Below are positions 37,070 through 46,174 of a stretch of 48,646 nucleotides of DNA, piece after piece; within the stretch, counting starts at the first letter, position 1, and each line of letters starts with the position of its first letter. The DNA lies in NCBI GenBank assembly GCA_026785885.1, contig JAJAZC010000121.1:1-48646 (forward strand), written 5' to 3'. Source of the DNA: Rubrivivax sp. GTDB taxonomy: Bacteria > Pseudomonadota > Gammaproteobacteria > Burkholderiales > Burkholderiaceae_C. The notes under the pieces are model-generated. The model ran no database searches. It was not told where the DNA came from and saw only the letters and a list, made by a program, of their open reading frames with translations. Both the position numbers and the translations under genes were made by a program.

Positions 37070-38352
37070 CGCTGCGCCTGCATGTTCGTGTTCGTGTGCG
37101 ACTGCGTTTGTGGCTGTGGCTGTGGCTGTGGCTGTGGCTGTGGCTGGGGTTGTGGCTGTGGCTGTGGCTGCGTCTGAATTTGTGTCCGCATCTGCATCTG
37201 CATCTGCATCTGCATCTGCATCTGCGTCTGCATCTGCGTCTGCATCTGCATCTGCGTCTGCGTCTGCGTCTGCATCTGCGTCTGCGTCTGTGGCGTCTGG
37301 TCCTGCTGCAGCATTGGCACCATGTCCAACTCCGGGCAGGGCCGGCCCATCGCCGTCAGCGCGGCTGTGATCTGCCCGCGGTGGTGAATGCCGTGGTTGA
37401 AAACGTGCGCCAGCGTGGCCGCAAAAGGCAGCTCCATGGGCTGGCCGTCGGTGCGGGTGTAGGCCAGCGTGCCGGCCAGCCGGCCTTCGGGACAGACCTC
37501 GATCAGCGGTGTCCAGGCCAGCGCACCGTCGAGCAGGCGCTGTCGCAAGCGCACGCGGTCGGCCTCGGCCTCGGAGTCCAGCGCCAGTGCTTCGGAGCGG
37601 CCTTCGGCAAAACGCGCAAACCACAACAGGTGCTCGGCCAGCAGCAGGTGATTCAGTGTGCCGTGGATGCTCGTGAAGAACAGGCCCGCGTCGCGCCGGT
37701 AGTCGGCGTCCGGCAGTGCGTCCACGTGCTCGTACAGATGTTGCGTGGCCCAGCGGTTGTAGCGCGCCAGCGTCTGCAGATGGTCGCGCAGCGGTGAGCG
37801 GTCCAGGCCCTTGAGCATGATCACGCTGCGGTAGGCGCGGCCCTGCCACTGCACGCTGCCGACATCGCCGTAACCCAGGTGGCGGTACAGCGCGCGCAAG
37901 GCATCGGCTGGCTCGGCGGTATCCAGCGCCATGCGGCGGTAGCCGTTCTTGCGCGCCCAGCGTTCGCAGGCTTCGACGAGCCGACGGCCCACACCACGGC
38001 CCTGCGTGGCCGGGTCGACCGCAAACTGGTGGAAGTGCGCGGTGTCGGGGTCGCGGAACCAGGGCACGTCAGCAGTCCAGGGTGCGCTGTCGATGTCGTA
38101 GGGGCCGCACACCGTGACCGTGCCGACGACGCTGCCGCCGGCATCGGCCACGAGGCACTGGCCTTCGGCCACCCGCCGGCGTGTCACCTCGGCACCCTGC
38201 GTTGCGGCGACGAAGTTCAGACCCTGCGCGGCCAGCAGCGCGTAGGCGCGGTGCAGCAACGCGTTCAGCGCCTCCAGCGAATCGCGCGCGGCGAGCGGGC
38301 GGATGTCGATCACAGCGGGCGCAGCCTCAAAGGTTGATCGGGTGTTCCGCAT
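37066..38352 (-). CDS. GNAT N-acetyltransferase - DinB-like fusion with Q-rich repeat tail
   Basis: FAVDPATQGRGVGRRLVEACERWARKNGYRRMALDTAE (GNAT); LARYNRWATQHLYEHVDALPD...HVFNHGIHHRGQI (DinB); tail QTQTQMQ...QPQPQP. Confidence 0.85.
   Translation of the reverse strand: MRNTRSTFEAAPAVIDIRPLAARDSLEALNALLHRAYALLAAQGLNFVAATQGAEVTRRRVAEGQCLVADAGGSVVGTVTVCGPYDIDSAPWTADVPWFRDPDTAHFHQFAVDPATQGRGVGRRLVEACERWARKNGYRRMALDTAEPADALRALYRHLGYGDVGSVQWQGRAYRSVIMLKGLDRSPLRDHLQTLARYNRWATQHLYEHVDALPDADYRRDAGLFFTSIHGTLNHLLLAEHLLWFARFAEGRSEALALDSEAEADRVRLRQRLLDGALAWTPLIEVCPEGRLAGTLAYTRTDGQPMELPFAATLAHVFNHGIHHRGQITAALTAMGRPCPELDMVPMLQQDQTPQTQTQMQTQTQTQMQMQTQMQTQMQMQMQMQMQMRTQIQTQPQPQPQPQPQPQPQPQPQPQTQSHTNTNMQAQR
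37108..37300. repeat. 6-bp repeats (TGTGGC)n and ([C]A/GTCTG[C])n
   Basis: Long hexanucleotide-period tract encoding (QP)n and (QT/QM)n on the minus strand. Confidence 0.95.
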
Positions 38353-38369
38353 GCAGGTGACATGCGAAT

Positions 38370-39980
38370 TCACATGCGAAAGATGCCGAATCGCGGGCAG
38401 TCCGGGATCGGCGCGTTGAGGCTTGCGCTCAAGCCCAAAGCGAGCACACGGCGCGTGTCGGCCGGGTCGATGACGCCGTCGTCCCACAGGCGCGCGCTGG
38501 CGTAGTACGGGTGCGCCTGGTGCTCGAACTGCTTCAGGATCGGCGCCTTGAACGCGGCTTCTTCATCAGCAGTCCAGCGGCCGCCTTTGGCTTCGATACC
38601 GTCACGCTTGACGGTGGCCAACACACCTGCGGCCTGCTCGCCGCCCATCACGCTGATGCGCGCGTTGGGCCACATCCACAAGAAGCGCGGGCTGTACGCG
38701 CGGCCACACATGCCGTAATTGCCGGCGCCGAAACTGCCGCCGATGATGACGGTTAGCTTTGGCACCGTGGCGGTGGCCACCGCCGTCACCATCTTGGCGC
38801 CGTGTTTGGCAATGCCGTCGTTCTCGGCCTTCTTTCCGACCATGAAGCCGGTAATGTTCTGCAAGAAGATCAGCGGCACGCGGCGCTGGCAGCACAGCTC
38901 GATGAAGTGCGCGCCCTTTTGCGCGCTCTCACCGAACAGGATGCCGTTGTTGGCGATGATGCCCACCGGCAAACCTTCGATGTGCGCAAAACCCGTCACC
39001 AGCGTGGCGCCGTAACGGGCCTTGAATTCATCGAACTCGCTGCCGTCGACCAGCCGCGCGATGATTTCGCGCACATCGAAGGGTTTGCGCGGGTCGCTCG
39101 GGATTACGCCGTGCAGCTCAGCCGCATCGAACAGCGGCGCCCGCGGCGGCACGCGCAGCAACTGATCGGGTTTGCGCCAGTTGAGGTTGGCCACACTGGC
39201 GCGCGCAATGGCCAGCGCGTGCAGGTCGTTCTCGGCCAGGTGGTCGGCCACACCCGACAGTCGCGTGTGCACATCACCGCCGCCCAGGTCTTCAGCACTC
39301 ACGACCTCACCCGTGGCGGCCTTTACCAGTGGAGGGCCGCCGAGAAAGATGGTGCCCTGGTTCTTGACGATGATGGCTTCGTCGCTCATCGCCGGCACGT
39401 ACGCGCCGCCGGCCGTGCAAGAGCCCATGACGACGGCGATCTGCGGAATGCCCAGCGACGACATCTGCGCCTGGTTGTAGAAGATGCGGCCGAAGTGATC
39501 GCGGTCCGGAAAGACCTCGTCCTGGTTGGGCAGGTTGGCGCCGCCGCTGTCGACCAAGTAGATGCAGGGCAGCCGGTTTTGCTGCGCCACCTCTTGCGCG
39601 CGCAGGTGTTTTTTCACCGTCAGCGGGTAGTAGGTGCCGCCCTTGACGGTGGCGTCGTTGCACACGATCAGGCACTCGACACCGCTGACACGCCCGATGC
39701 CGGTAATCAAACCCGCGCCGGGCGCGGCGTTGTCGTAGAGGTCCAGCGCGGCCAGCGGCGCCAGCTCCAGGAACGGCGTGTCGGGGTCCAGCAGCATTTC
39801 CACCCGCTCGCGCGGCAGCAGCTTGCCGCGCGCAGTGTGCTTGGCGCGCGCTGCTTCGCCACCGCCCAGCGCGATCTGCGCCAGCTTCGCGTTGAGGTCG
39901 TCAATCAGCCCGCGCATCGAAGCCGCACCGGCCTTGAATGCCTCGGAGCGCGGGTTGAGTTTGGACGTAAGCGCGGGCAT
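38370..39980 (-). CDS. liuB: methylcrotonyl-CoA carboxylase carboxyltransferase (beta) subunit
   Basis: [92 protein letters not shown]. Confidence 0.95.
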   Translation of the reverse strand: MPALTSKLNPRSEAFKAGAASMRGLIDDLNAKLAQIALGGGEAARAKHTARGKLLPRERVEMLLDPDTPFLELAPLAALDLYDNAAPGAGLITGIGRVSGVECLIVCNDATVKGGTYYPLTVKKHLRAQEVAQQNRLPCIYLVDSGGANLPNQDEVFPDRDHFGRIFYNQAQMSSLGIPQIAVVMGSCTAGGAYVPAMSDEAIIVKNQGTIFLGGPPLVKAATGEVVSAEDLGGGDVHTRLSGVADHLAENDLHALAIARASVANLNWRKPDQLLRVPPRAPLFDAAELHGVIPSDPRKPFDVREIIARLVDGSEFDEFKARYGATLVTGFAHIEGLPVGIIANNGILFGESAQKGAHFIELCCQRRVPLIFLQNITGFMVGKKAENDGIAKHGAKMVTAVATATVPKLTVIIGGSFGAGNYGMCGRAYSPRFLWMWPNARISVMGGEQAAGVLATVKRDGIEAKGGRWTADEEAAFKAPILKQFEHQAHPYYASARLWDDGVIDPADTRRVLALGLSASLNAPIPDCPRFGIFRM

Positions 39981-40025
39981 GGGCGGGGGTCTCCTCGGCT
40001 GGCCGGTCAGGCTCTCGCGGCCTGG

Positions 40026-40041
40026 TTGACGTTAACGTCAA
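40026..40041. promoter_or_regulatory. perfect 16-bp palindrome TTGACGTTAACGTCAA upstream of liuB, candidate LiuR-type operator
   Basis: Perfect palindrome 45 bp upstream of the liuB start; ACGT half-sites consistent with MerR-family LiuR-type sites (recall). Confidence 0.6.
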
Positions 40042-40113
40042 TCGATTCTAGGTTGGGGCCGCGACGCGGCGGGGGTCTGGCAAGCGCGCCCAACAGCCGC
40101 AGCGACTGCACCG

Positions 40114-40527
40114 TCAAGATCCCGCGGTGGGCCCGGTATCCGGCAGCACCACCGGCGCACCAGCCGCGCGCCAGGCGCTGAAGCCGCCGTCGACATGGCA
40201 CACCCGCTGCAGCCCCATGTCCTGCAGCGTCTTGGCTGCCAGCGCCGAGCGCCAGCCGGCGGCGCAAAACAGCACGACGCGCCGGCCTTGGCCGAACACC
40301 GGCTTGAAGTAGTCGCTGTGCGGATCGACCCAGAACTCCAGCACGCCGCGCGGTGCATGAAAGGCGCCGGGGATGCCACCCTCGCGCTGCAACTCGCGCA
40401 CGTCGCGGATGTCGACGAACAGCGCGTCGGGATCGGGCAGCAGCGCTTGCGCTTCGGACAAGCCAATCGTCTGCACCTCGCGCAGCGCTTCGTCGACGAG
40501 TTGGCGGACGGTTTTCATGGACGACAT
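40114..40527 (-). CDS. rhodanese-like domain protein
   Basis: FVDIRDVRELQREGGIPGAFHAPRG...VLFCAAGWRSALAAKTLQDMG. Confidence 0.88.
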   Translation of the reverse strand: MSSMKTVRQLVDEALREVQTIGLSEAQALLPDPDALFVDIRDVRELQREGGIPGAFHAPRGVLEFWVDPHSDYFKPVFGQGRRVVLFCAAGWRSALAAKTLQDMGLQRVCHVDGGFSAWRAAGAPVVLPDTGPTAGS

Positions 40528-40556
40528 GGGCTGGGCGAGGCCGCGTGCAAGCGCTC

Positions 40557-40781
40557 TCAGGAATTGCTCGGCCACTTGATCTCGACCTTGCGATTTTGTG
40601 CAAGGCAGTCTCTCAAGTACAGGTTGACGAGGCTCTGGTAAAGCACGCCCGCCTCGGCGGCCATGCTCTTGGAGTACTGAACCACATCCTCGGACAGGCG
40701 CATGGTCACCGACTTCTTGAGCTTTGAGGCGTACGGGTTGGGACGCGACTTCATTTTGGACAAGTTGTATTCCGTTTTCAT
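40557..40781 (-). CDS. brnA: BrnA-type antitoxin
   Basis: KKSVTMRLSEDVVQYSKSMAAEAGVLYQSLVNLYLRDCL ribbon-helix-helix-like; directly downstream of brnT. Confidence 0.8.
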   Translation of the reverse strand: MKTEYNLSKMKSRPNPYASKLKKSVTMRLSEDVVQYSKSMAAEAGVLYQSLVNLYLRDCLAQNRKVEIKWPSNS

Positions 40782-41059
40782 TTATCTACCTCGGTAGTGC
40801 CGAGCCTCGGTAACCGTGGCTTTGCGGGCGTAAATGATGCGGATGACGTCCCCATCTTCTGTCTCGCAGTGGCACACCAAAAGAAGTTTGGCGTCTGAAC
40901 TCAAGCCCAGCAAAAGGAAGCGGTCGTCATGCGAAGAGTGCTCATCGTCGAGAAACTGAATTGCGAAGTCGTCATGAAAACGGTCTTGGCCACTTCGAAG
41001 GTGACGTGGTGATTCCTCGCGTTCGACGCAGCCTTTGCGGGGTCCCACTCGAATCGCAT
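40782..41059 (-). pseudogene. brnT: BrnT-type toxin with frameshift
   Basis: MRFEWDPAKAASNARNHHVTFEVAKTVF (start ATG 41059) continues as HDDFAIQFLDDEHSSHDDRFLLLGLSSDAKLLLVCHCETEDGDVIRIIYARKAT... only after a frame change near 40973-40981. Confidence 0.8.
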
Positions 41060-41119
41060 CCATAAATTGGATGGATCGAGGGAGCATGGTCAAGACGATG
41101 GTTCGCTATGGTGCGGGCA

Positions 41120-42502
41120 TCAGCTTGCCCCGCGGATTGCAGGGTCTGCCGGACTTAGCCCAGCCCCCAATTCCGCACCATCGGCAAGCAGCCGCCGCTG
41201 CAGCTCGGCGATGCTGAAAGCGCCCCGCACCCGCAGCGCCGCTGCAGTGCCTGCCGCCTGCCCCATCACGAAGCACGCACCACTGGCGCGTGCTGCGCTT
41301 TGGCCCAGGTGCTGCATGCCGGCGCAGCGCCCGGCCATCAGCAAGTTGGGCACGGCCAGCGGCACCAGCATGCGCCAAGGCAGCGTGTTGAAGGCGTTGT
41401 CGGCGTCGTGCGCAAAGCCCCATTCGATACGTCCGGCCACGTGCTGCTCCAGCGGCCAGGCATTGAGGCCGATGCTGTCGTCGAAGCGCGCGCCTTGCAG
41501 CACCTCGTCGCCACTCAACATGTGTTGGCAGTGCACACGGCGCGATTCGCGGATGCCGACTTGCGCTGCAATTTCGCTGATCTCCGCGGCCTCGAAACCC
41601 GGCACCTCGGCGCGCACAAAGCGCATGAACTCGACGATCTGGCGCCGGCCTTCGACCTCAGCCGCGCTGAGCTGGCGTGCATCGGTAGCGTCGGCCGCCT
41701 GGCCTTGCGCATTGCGCAGCTGCGTGACGTTGGCGCGCCATTCGCGTGGGTTGCGCTGCGGCCGGAGGATGGCACCGCGGCGCGGGAAGCTGTAGCGATC
41801 GGCTGCTGCGTCCATCAGCGCGTCGATGGCGCCGAAACTGCCGATGGCGGCCTGCGCGCGTGCTGCGTCGACGTTGCCGATGCGGAACATCGTGCTCGGG
41901 TACAGCGCGTTGCCGTGGCCGTCGCCTAAAGCGTAGGGCACACCGGCGTGGTGGGCGATATCGGCATCGCCGCTTGCGTCGATGACCTGGCGCGCGCGGA
42001 TGGCCTGGCGGCCGGAGCGGGTCTCGACGATTACCGCGTCGATGGCACCTGCAGGGTCCTTGACGACCGCCACCGCCAACGCGTGCAGCAGCAGCTGCAC
42101 ACCGGCGTCGATCAACCAAGCGTCGGCTGCACATTTGTAGGCCGCGACGTCGTAGCTGCGGACGCGGATGCGGCCCTGCAGCGCGTCCTGCGGGGTGTTG
42201 AGTCCGCCGAGCGCATCGATACGCGCGAGCAGCGCGTCGGCCACGCCGCGCACCAGCGGCTGCATGACGCCGCCGCGCTTGCCGTACAGGCCGGCGAAGT
42301 TGGTGACGCCGCCGGCCGTGCCCATGCCGCCGAGAAAGCCGTAGCGTTCCAGCAGCAGCGTGCTGGCACCGTGGCGCGCGGCGCTGACGGCGGCAGCCAG
42401 GCCGGCCGGGCCGCCGCCGACCACCAGCACGTCGTAGGTGCCGAAGACCGGCGTGTGCCGTGCGGGCTCGGCAACGGCTTGGGTCAGCGGCTCGTCAAGC
42501 AC
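41120..42502 (-). CDS. FAD-dependent oxidoreductase
   Basis: YDVLVVGGGPAGLAAAVSAARHGASTLLLER Rossmann motif; GFLGGMGTAGGVTNFAGLYG; VIDASGDADIAHHAG. Confidence 0.9.
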   Translation of the reverse strand: MLDEPLTQAVAEPARHTPVFGTYDVLVVGGGPAGLAAAVSAARHGASTLLLERYGFLGGMGTAGGVTNFAGLYGKRGGVMQPLVRGVADALLARIDALGGLNTPQDALQGRIRVRSYDVAAYKCAADAWLIDAGVQLLLHALAVAVVKDPAGAIDAVIVETRSGRQAIRARQVIDASGDADIAHHAGVPYALGDGHGNALYPSTMFRIGNVDAARAQAAIGSFGAIDALMDAAADRYSFPRRGAILRPQRNPREWRANVTQLRNAQGQAADATDARQLSAAEVEGRRQIVEFMRFVRAEVPGFEAAEISEIAAQVGIRESRRVHCQHMLSGDEVLQGARFDDSIGLNAWPLEQHVAGRIEWGFAHDADNAFNTLPWRMLVPLAVPNLLMAGRCAGMQHLGQSAARASGACFVMGQAAGTAAALRVRGAFSIAELQRRLLADGAELGAGLSPADPAIRGAS

Positions 42503-43564
42503 TCATTCCAGCTTGATGCCGCGGCTGGTGATGATGTCGCCGAGCAGCCGCGCCTCACTGGCCACGCGCGCGGCCAGAGCGTCGCTGGGTGAACGCGCGG
42601 CCAGCCCTTCTGCGCTGATGGCCTGCACGTCCCAGCCGCCGGTGAACAAGCGCGCGCGGGTCTCTGCTTCGCGCAGCGTGGCGGGCACGTCGCGCGCCAG
42701 GCGCTCCAGAGCGGCCTTGCTGAGGTTGGCCGGGCCGACGAGCGCGGTCCAAACTTCCAGCGGCGCCATCTTCAGGCCGCTGTCAGCCAGCGGTGCAACC
42801 TCCGGCGCCAGCGCGCTGCGCGGGCCCGTCAGGCCGATGGCGTGCAGCTTGCCGGCCTTGACTTGCGCCAGCGCCAGGCCCGGCGGCACCAGCGCCATCT
42901 GAATCTGTCCGCTCAACATGGCCGTCAGCACCGCGGGGTTGCCGTTGTAGGGCACGTGCACCGCGCCGGTGTTCGGCGCGCTTGTGCTGCCGGTGACGGT
43001 GCCGCTGCCTGCGCCGCTTGTGTTCTGAACGGCAGCCTTCACCAGCTCCATGCCCAGGTGCCCGACCGAGCCGATGCCGACCGAGCCATAGCTCCACTTG
43101 TCGCCCGCTGCGCGCGCCGCGGCGACGAAAGCCGCGCTCTGCGGCTGATCGGCCGGCGTCACCAGCACCAGCGGCGCAGTGGCGATCAGGCTGATCAGGC
43201 TGAAGTCCTTGGCCGGGTCGTACGGCAACTTGGGGTTGAGCTGTTTGGCCGAGGTCAGGTTGCCGTTGATGACGACGCCCAGCGTGTGGTCGTCGCTGCT
43301 CTTGGCCACCGCGTCGGCTGCAACGTTGCCAGAAGCACCGGGCCGGTTGTCGACCACCACCGGCTGGCCCCAGGTTTTGGCCAGCGCATCGGCCAGCGCA
43401 CGCGCTGCGATGTCGGGCGTGCTGCCGCCGGGGAAGCCGACGAGCAGCTTCACCGGCTTGCTCGGCCAGGGCGCGGTCTGCGCGTGGGCAACGCCGCAGC
43501 AGGCCAGCGCCAGGCCCAGCAAGGTGGCTTGGAAAACGCGGCGGGTGCAAGGGGTGATGCGCAT
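42503..43564 (-). CDS. Bug/TctC family periplasmic receptor
   Basis: Signal peptide; WPSKPVKLLVGFPGGSTPDIAARALADALAKTWGQPVVVDNRPGASGN. Confidence 0.88.
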   Translation of the reverse strand: MRITPCTRRVFQATLLGLALACCGVAHAQTAPWPSKPVKLLVGFPGGSTPDIAARALADALAKTWGQPVVVDNRPGASGNVAADAVAKSSDDHTLGVVINGNLTSAKQLNPKLPYDPAKDFSLISLIATAPLVLVTPADQPQSAAFVAAARAAGDKWSYGSVGIGSVGHLGMELVKAAVQNTSGAGSGTVTGSTSAPNTGAVHVPYNGNPAVLTAMLSGQIQMALVPPGLALAQVKAGKLHAIGLTGPRSALAPEVAPLADSGLKMAPLEVWTALVGPANLSKAALERLARDVPATLREAETRARLFTGGWDVQAISAEGLAARSPSDALAARVASEARLLGDIITSRGIKLE

Positions 43565-43614
43565 GGCGTGTCTCTGGTTAATGTTGATCTTGATGGGCGC
43601 GCTCACTCGGCACC

Positions 43615-44634
43615 TCACTCGGCACGGATACCGGCGCGCTGAATCACGGCTTTCCAGCTCGTGTACTCGTCGCGGTAGGTCTTGGCAAACTGCTCCGGCG
43701 TGCTAACGACGGGCTCTGCCCCGAGCTTGTCCAGCCGCTCGGCCACGTCGGGTGCACGCACGATGGTGTTCAGCTCGCGGTTCAGGCGCTGCACGATGTC
43801 GGCCGGCGTGCCGGCCGGCGCAAAGATGCCGAACCAGTTGCTGAATTCCATGCCCGGCACGCCGATCTCGGCGAAGGTCGGCACGGTGGGCAGCGCGGCT
43901 GAGCGCTTGCTGCCGCTGACCGCCAACGCGCGGATCTTGCCGTCACGGATGTGCGATTGCGCCGACACCGCGCTGTCCATCAGGAAGCCGATCTGGCCGG
44001 CCATCAGATCGGTCAGTACGAGCCCGGTGCCGCGGTACGGGATGTGCACGACGAAGAGGCCTCCGGCGCGCCACTTGAACATCTCGGCCGACAGATGCGG
44101 ATAGGTGCCGATGCCGCTGGAGCCGTAGTTGTATTTGCCGGGGCTGGCCTTCACCGCCGCGATCAAATCCTGTGCCGTGCGCCACGGTGCGTTCTGGCCC
44201 ACCACGAGCACGCTGGGCGCATTGGCCACGTGGGCCACCGGCATGAAGTCCTTGAACGCGTCGTACGGCATGCGCGCGTTCAGCGCCGGCCCGATGGAAT
44301 GCGTGGAGCTGGTGGACATCAGCACCGTGTAGCCGTCGGGTGCGGCCTTTGCCGCCAGGTCGGCGCCGATGGTGCCGCCGGCGCCGGGGTTGTTGTCGAC
44401 CACGACCTGCTGGCCGAGCGCTGCCGACAGCTGCTGCGCCTGCGTGCGACCGATGATGTCGGGGGCGCCACCGGCCGGAAACGGCACCACCAGGCGCAGC
44501 GGCTTGTTGGGCCACGCGGGTTGGGCGGATGCGGCCAACGGCCACACGGCCGCAGCACCCACAACAGCAGCGGACAGGCAGGCAAACAAGGTCTTCACAG
44601 CAGCGCTCTCCAGTTTGGCGAGCGAGGATATCAA
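43615..44634 (-). CDS. Bug/TctC family periplasmic receptor
   Basis: WPNKPLRLVVPFPAGGAPDIIGRTQAQQLSAALGQQVVVDNNPGAGGTIGADLAAKAAPDGYT. Confidence 0.92.
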   Translation of the reverse strand: MISSLAKLESAAVKTLFACLSAAVVGAAAVWPLAASAQPAWPNKPLRLVVPFPAGGAPDIIGRTQAQQLSAALGQQVVVDNNPGAGGTIGADLAAKAAPDGYTVLMSTSSTHSIGPALNARMPYDAFKDFMPVAHVANAPSVLVVGQNAPWRTAQDLIAAVKASPGKYNYGSSGIGTYPHLSAEMFKWRAGGLFVVHIPYRGTGLVLTDLMAGQIGFLMDSAVSAQSHIRDGKIRALAVSGSKRSAALPTVPTFAEIGVPGMEFSNWFGIFAPAGTPADIVQRLNRELNTIVRAPDVAERLDKLGAEPVVSTPEQFAKTYRDEYTSWKAVIQRAGIRAE

Positions 44635-44665
44635 CCAGCCCGCAGCGGGCAGCTGGTGAATCGCG

Positions 44666-44702
44666 CCGACTCAATGGCGCGGACTCAATGGCGCGGACTC
44701 AA
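44666..44702. repeat. 14-bp tandem repeat (GACTCAATGGCGCG)
   Basis: Two full copies plus partial, the last overlapping the trkH stop. Confidence 0.85.
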
Positions 44703-46153
44703 CGCCGCCAGAACTGCGGCGTCAGCAACACCAGCACGCTGAGCAGCTCCAGCCGGCCCAGCATCATCGCGAAGGTGCAGACCCAGGTCTGGAAGTCGCT
44801 CAGGCTGCCGTAGTTGACGGCCGGGCCGACATCGCCGAGCCCGGGCCCGATGTTGTTGACGCAGGCCAGCACGGCGGTGAAAGCCGTCACGGCATCCAGC
44901 CCGCTGAACAGCATCAGCATCGTCAGCGTCACCAGCGTGGCGCCATAGGCCATCATGAAAGCGATCACGCTTTGCATCACACGGTCGCCGACGGCATTGC
45001 CACCCAGCACCACCGGGTTGACCACGCTCGGGTGCACGATGCGCACCAGCTCGCGCTGCGCCTGCTTTATCAGCAGCAGCATGCGGATCATCTTGATGCC
45101 GCCGCCGGTGCTGCCGGCGCAGGTGGCGAAGCAACCCAACAAGATCATCAACAGTGACGCGAACAACGGCCACTGCGCGTAGTCGTGCGTGGCGTAGCCG
45201 GCGGTGGTGGCCACCGAGACAACGTGGAAGGCGGTGTGGCGCAGCGCGTTGCCCCAGCTTGCGTATTCACCGCTCAGCACCAGAAAGGTCGTGATCAGCG
45301 CGATGCTGCCGGCCAGCACCGCCACAAAGGCGCGCGCCTCGACGTTGTGCCACAGGCGCAGCGCCGAGCGCGCGCGCCAGGCCATGAAGTACGTGACCAG
45401 GCCAATGCCCGACAAGACCATGAAGACGATGGCCACGGCTTCGATCAGCGGTGAATTCCAGTGGCCGAAGCTGGCGTCGTAGCGCGAAAAGCCGCCCAGG
45501 CTCACGGTGCTGCACATGTGCAAAAAGGCGTCGACCCAGTTCATGCCGGCGGCGCGGTAAGCCAGGAAGCAGGTGATCGACAACACGCCGTAGGTGCCCC
45601 AGATGGCGCGCGCGGTGTCGGCGATGCGCGGCGTCAGCTTCTGATCCTTCAGCGGGCCGGAGGCCTCGGTCTTGTACAGCTGCGAGCCGCCGACGCCCAG
45701 CAGCGGCAGGATGGCCACCGCCAGGATCACTATGCCCAGGCCGCCGACCCAGGTCATGAAACAGCGCCAAACGTTGACCGACAGCGGCAGCGCATCCAAC
45801 CCGGCGATGGCCGTGGCGCCGGTGGCGGTGAAGGCCGACATGGCCTCGAAGTAGGCGTCGGTGGCGCTCAAGCCCGGCACCGCGAGCCACAGCGGCAGCG
45901 CGCCGAACAGCGGCAGCACCAGCCAGGTCAGCGTGACCAGCACAAAGCCGTCGCGCGGCTGCAGCTCGCGCCTGAAGCGCCAGGTCAGCGCGGTGAGCGC
46001 TGCGCCACACAGCAGCGTCAGCAGTATCGCGGTGGCGAAGTCGCGCTGCGCTGCGTCTTGGCCGATCAGCGCAAAGGCCAGCGGCACCAGCATCAGCAGC
46101 GCAAACAACAGCACCATGCGGCCCACCAGTGCAACGACGGCCAGCGTGCCCAT
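44699..46153 (-). CDS. trkH: Trk potassium uptake membrane subunit TrkH
   Basis: MSAFTATGATAIAGLDALP, TVSLGGFSRYDASFG, TCAGSTGGGIKMIRMLLL selectivity-loop motifs. Confidence 0.94.
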   Translation of the reverse strand: MGTLAVVALVGRMVLLFALLMLVPLAFALIGQDAAQRDFATAILLTLLCGAALTALTWRFRRELQPRDGFVLVTLTWLVLPLFGALPLWLAVPGLSATDAYFEAMSAFTATGATAIAGLDALPLSVNVWRCFMTWVGGLGIVILAVAILPLLGVGGSQLYKTEASGPLKDQKLTPRIADTARAIWGTYGVLSITCFLAYRAAGMNWVDAFLHMCSTVSLGGFSRYDASFGHWNSPLIEAVAIVFMVLSGIGLVTYFMAWRARSALRLWHNVEARAFVAVLAGSIALITTFLVLSGEYASWGNALRHTAFHVVSVATTAGYATHDYAQWPLFASLLMILLGCFATCAGSTGGGIKMIRMLLLIKQAQRELVRIVHPSVVNPVVLGGNAVGDRVMQSVIAFMMAYGATLVTLTMLMLFSGLDAVTAFTAVLACVNNIGPGLGDVGPAVNYGSLSDFQTWVCTFAMMLGRLELLSVLVLLTPQFWRR

Positions 46154-46174
46154 GTCAGTACCGCCCGGACATCA

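Noticed and set aside
36287-37849. 520-aa ORF with (DA)n repeat fused to LiuC
   Set aside because: The upstream part is an alternate frame of the GNAT-DinB repeat tail; LiuC starts at 37069 with ATGA coupling.
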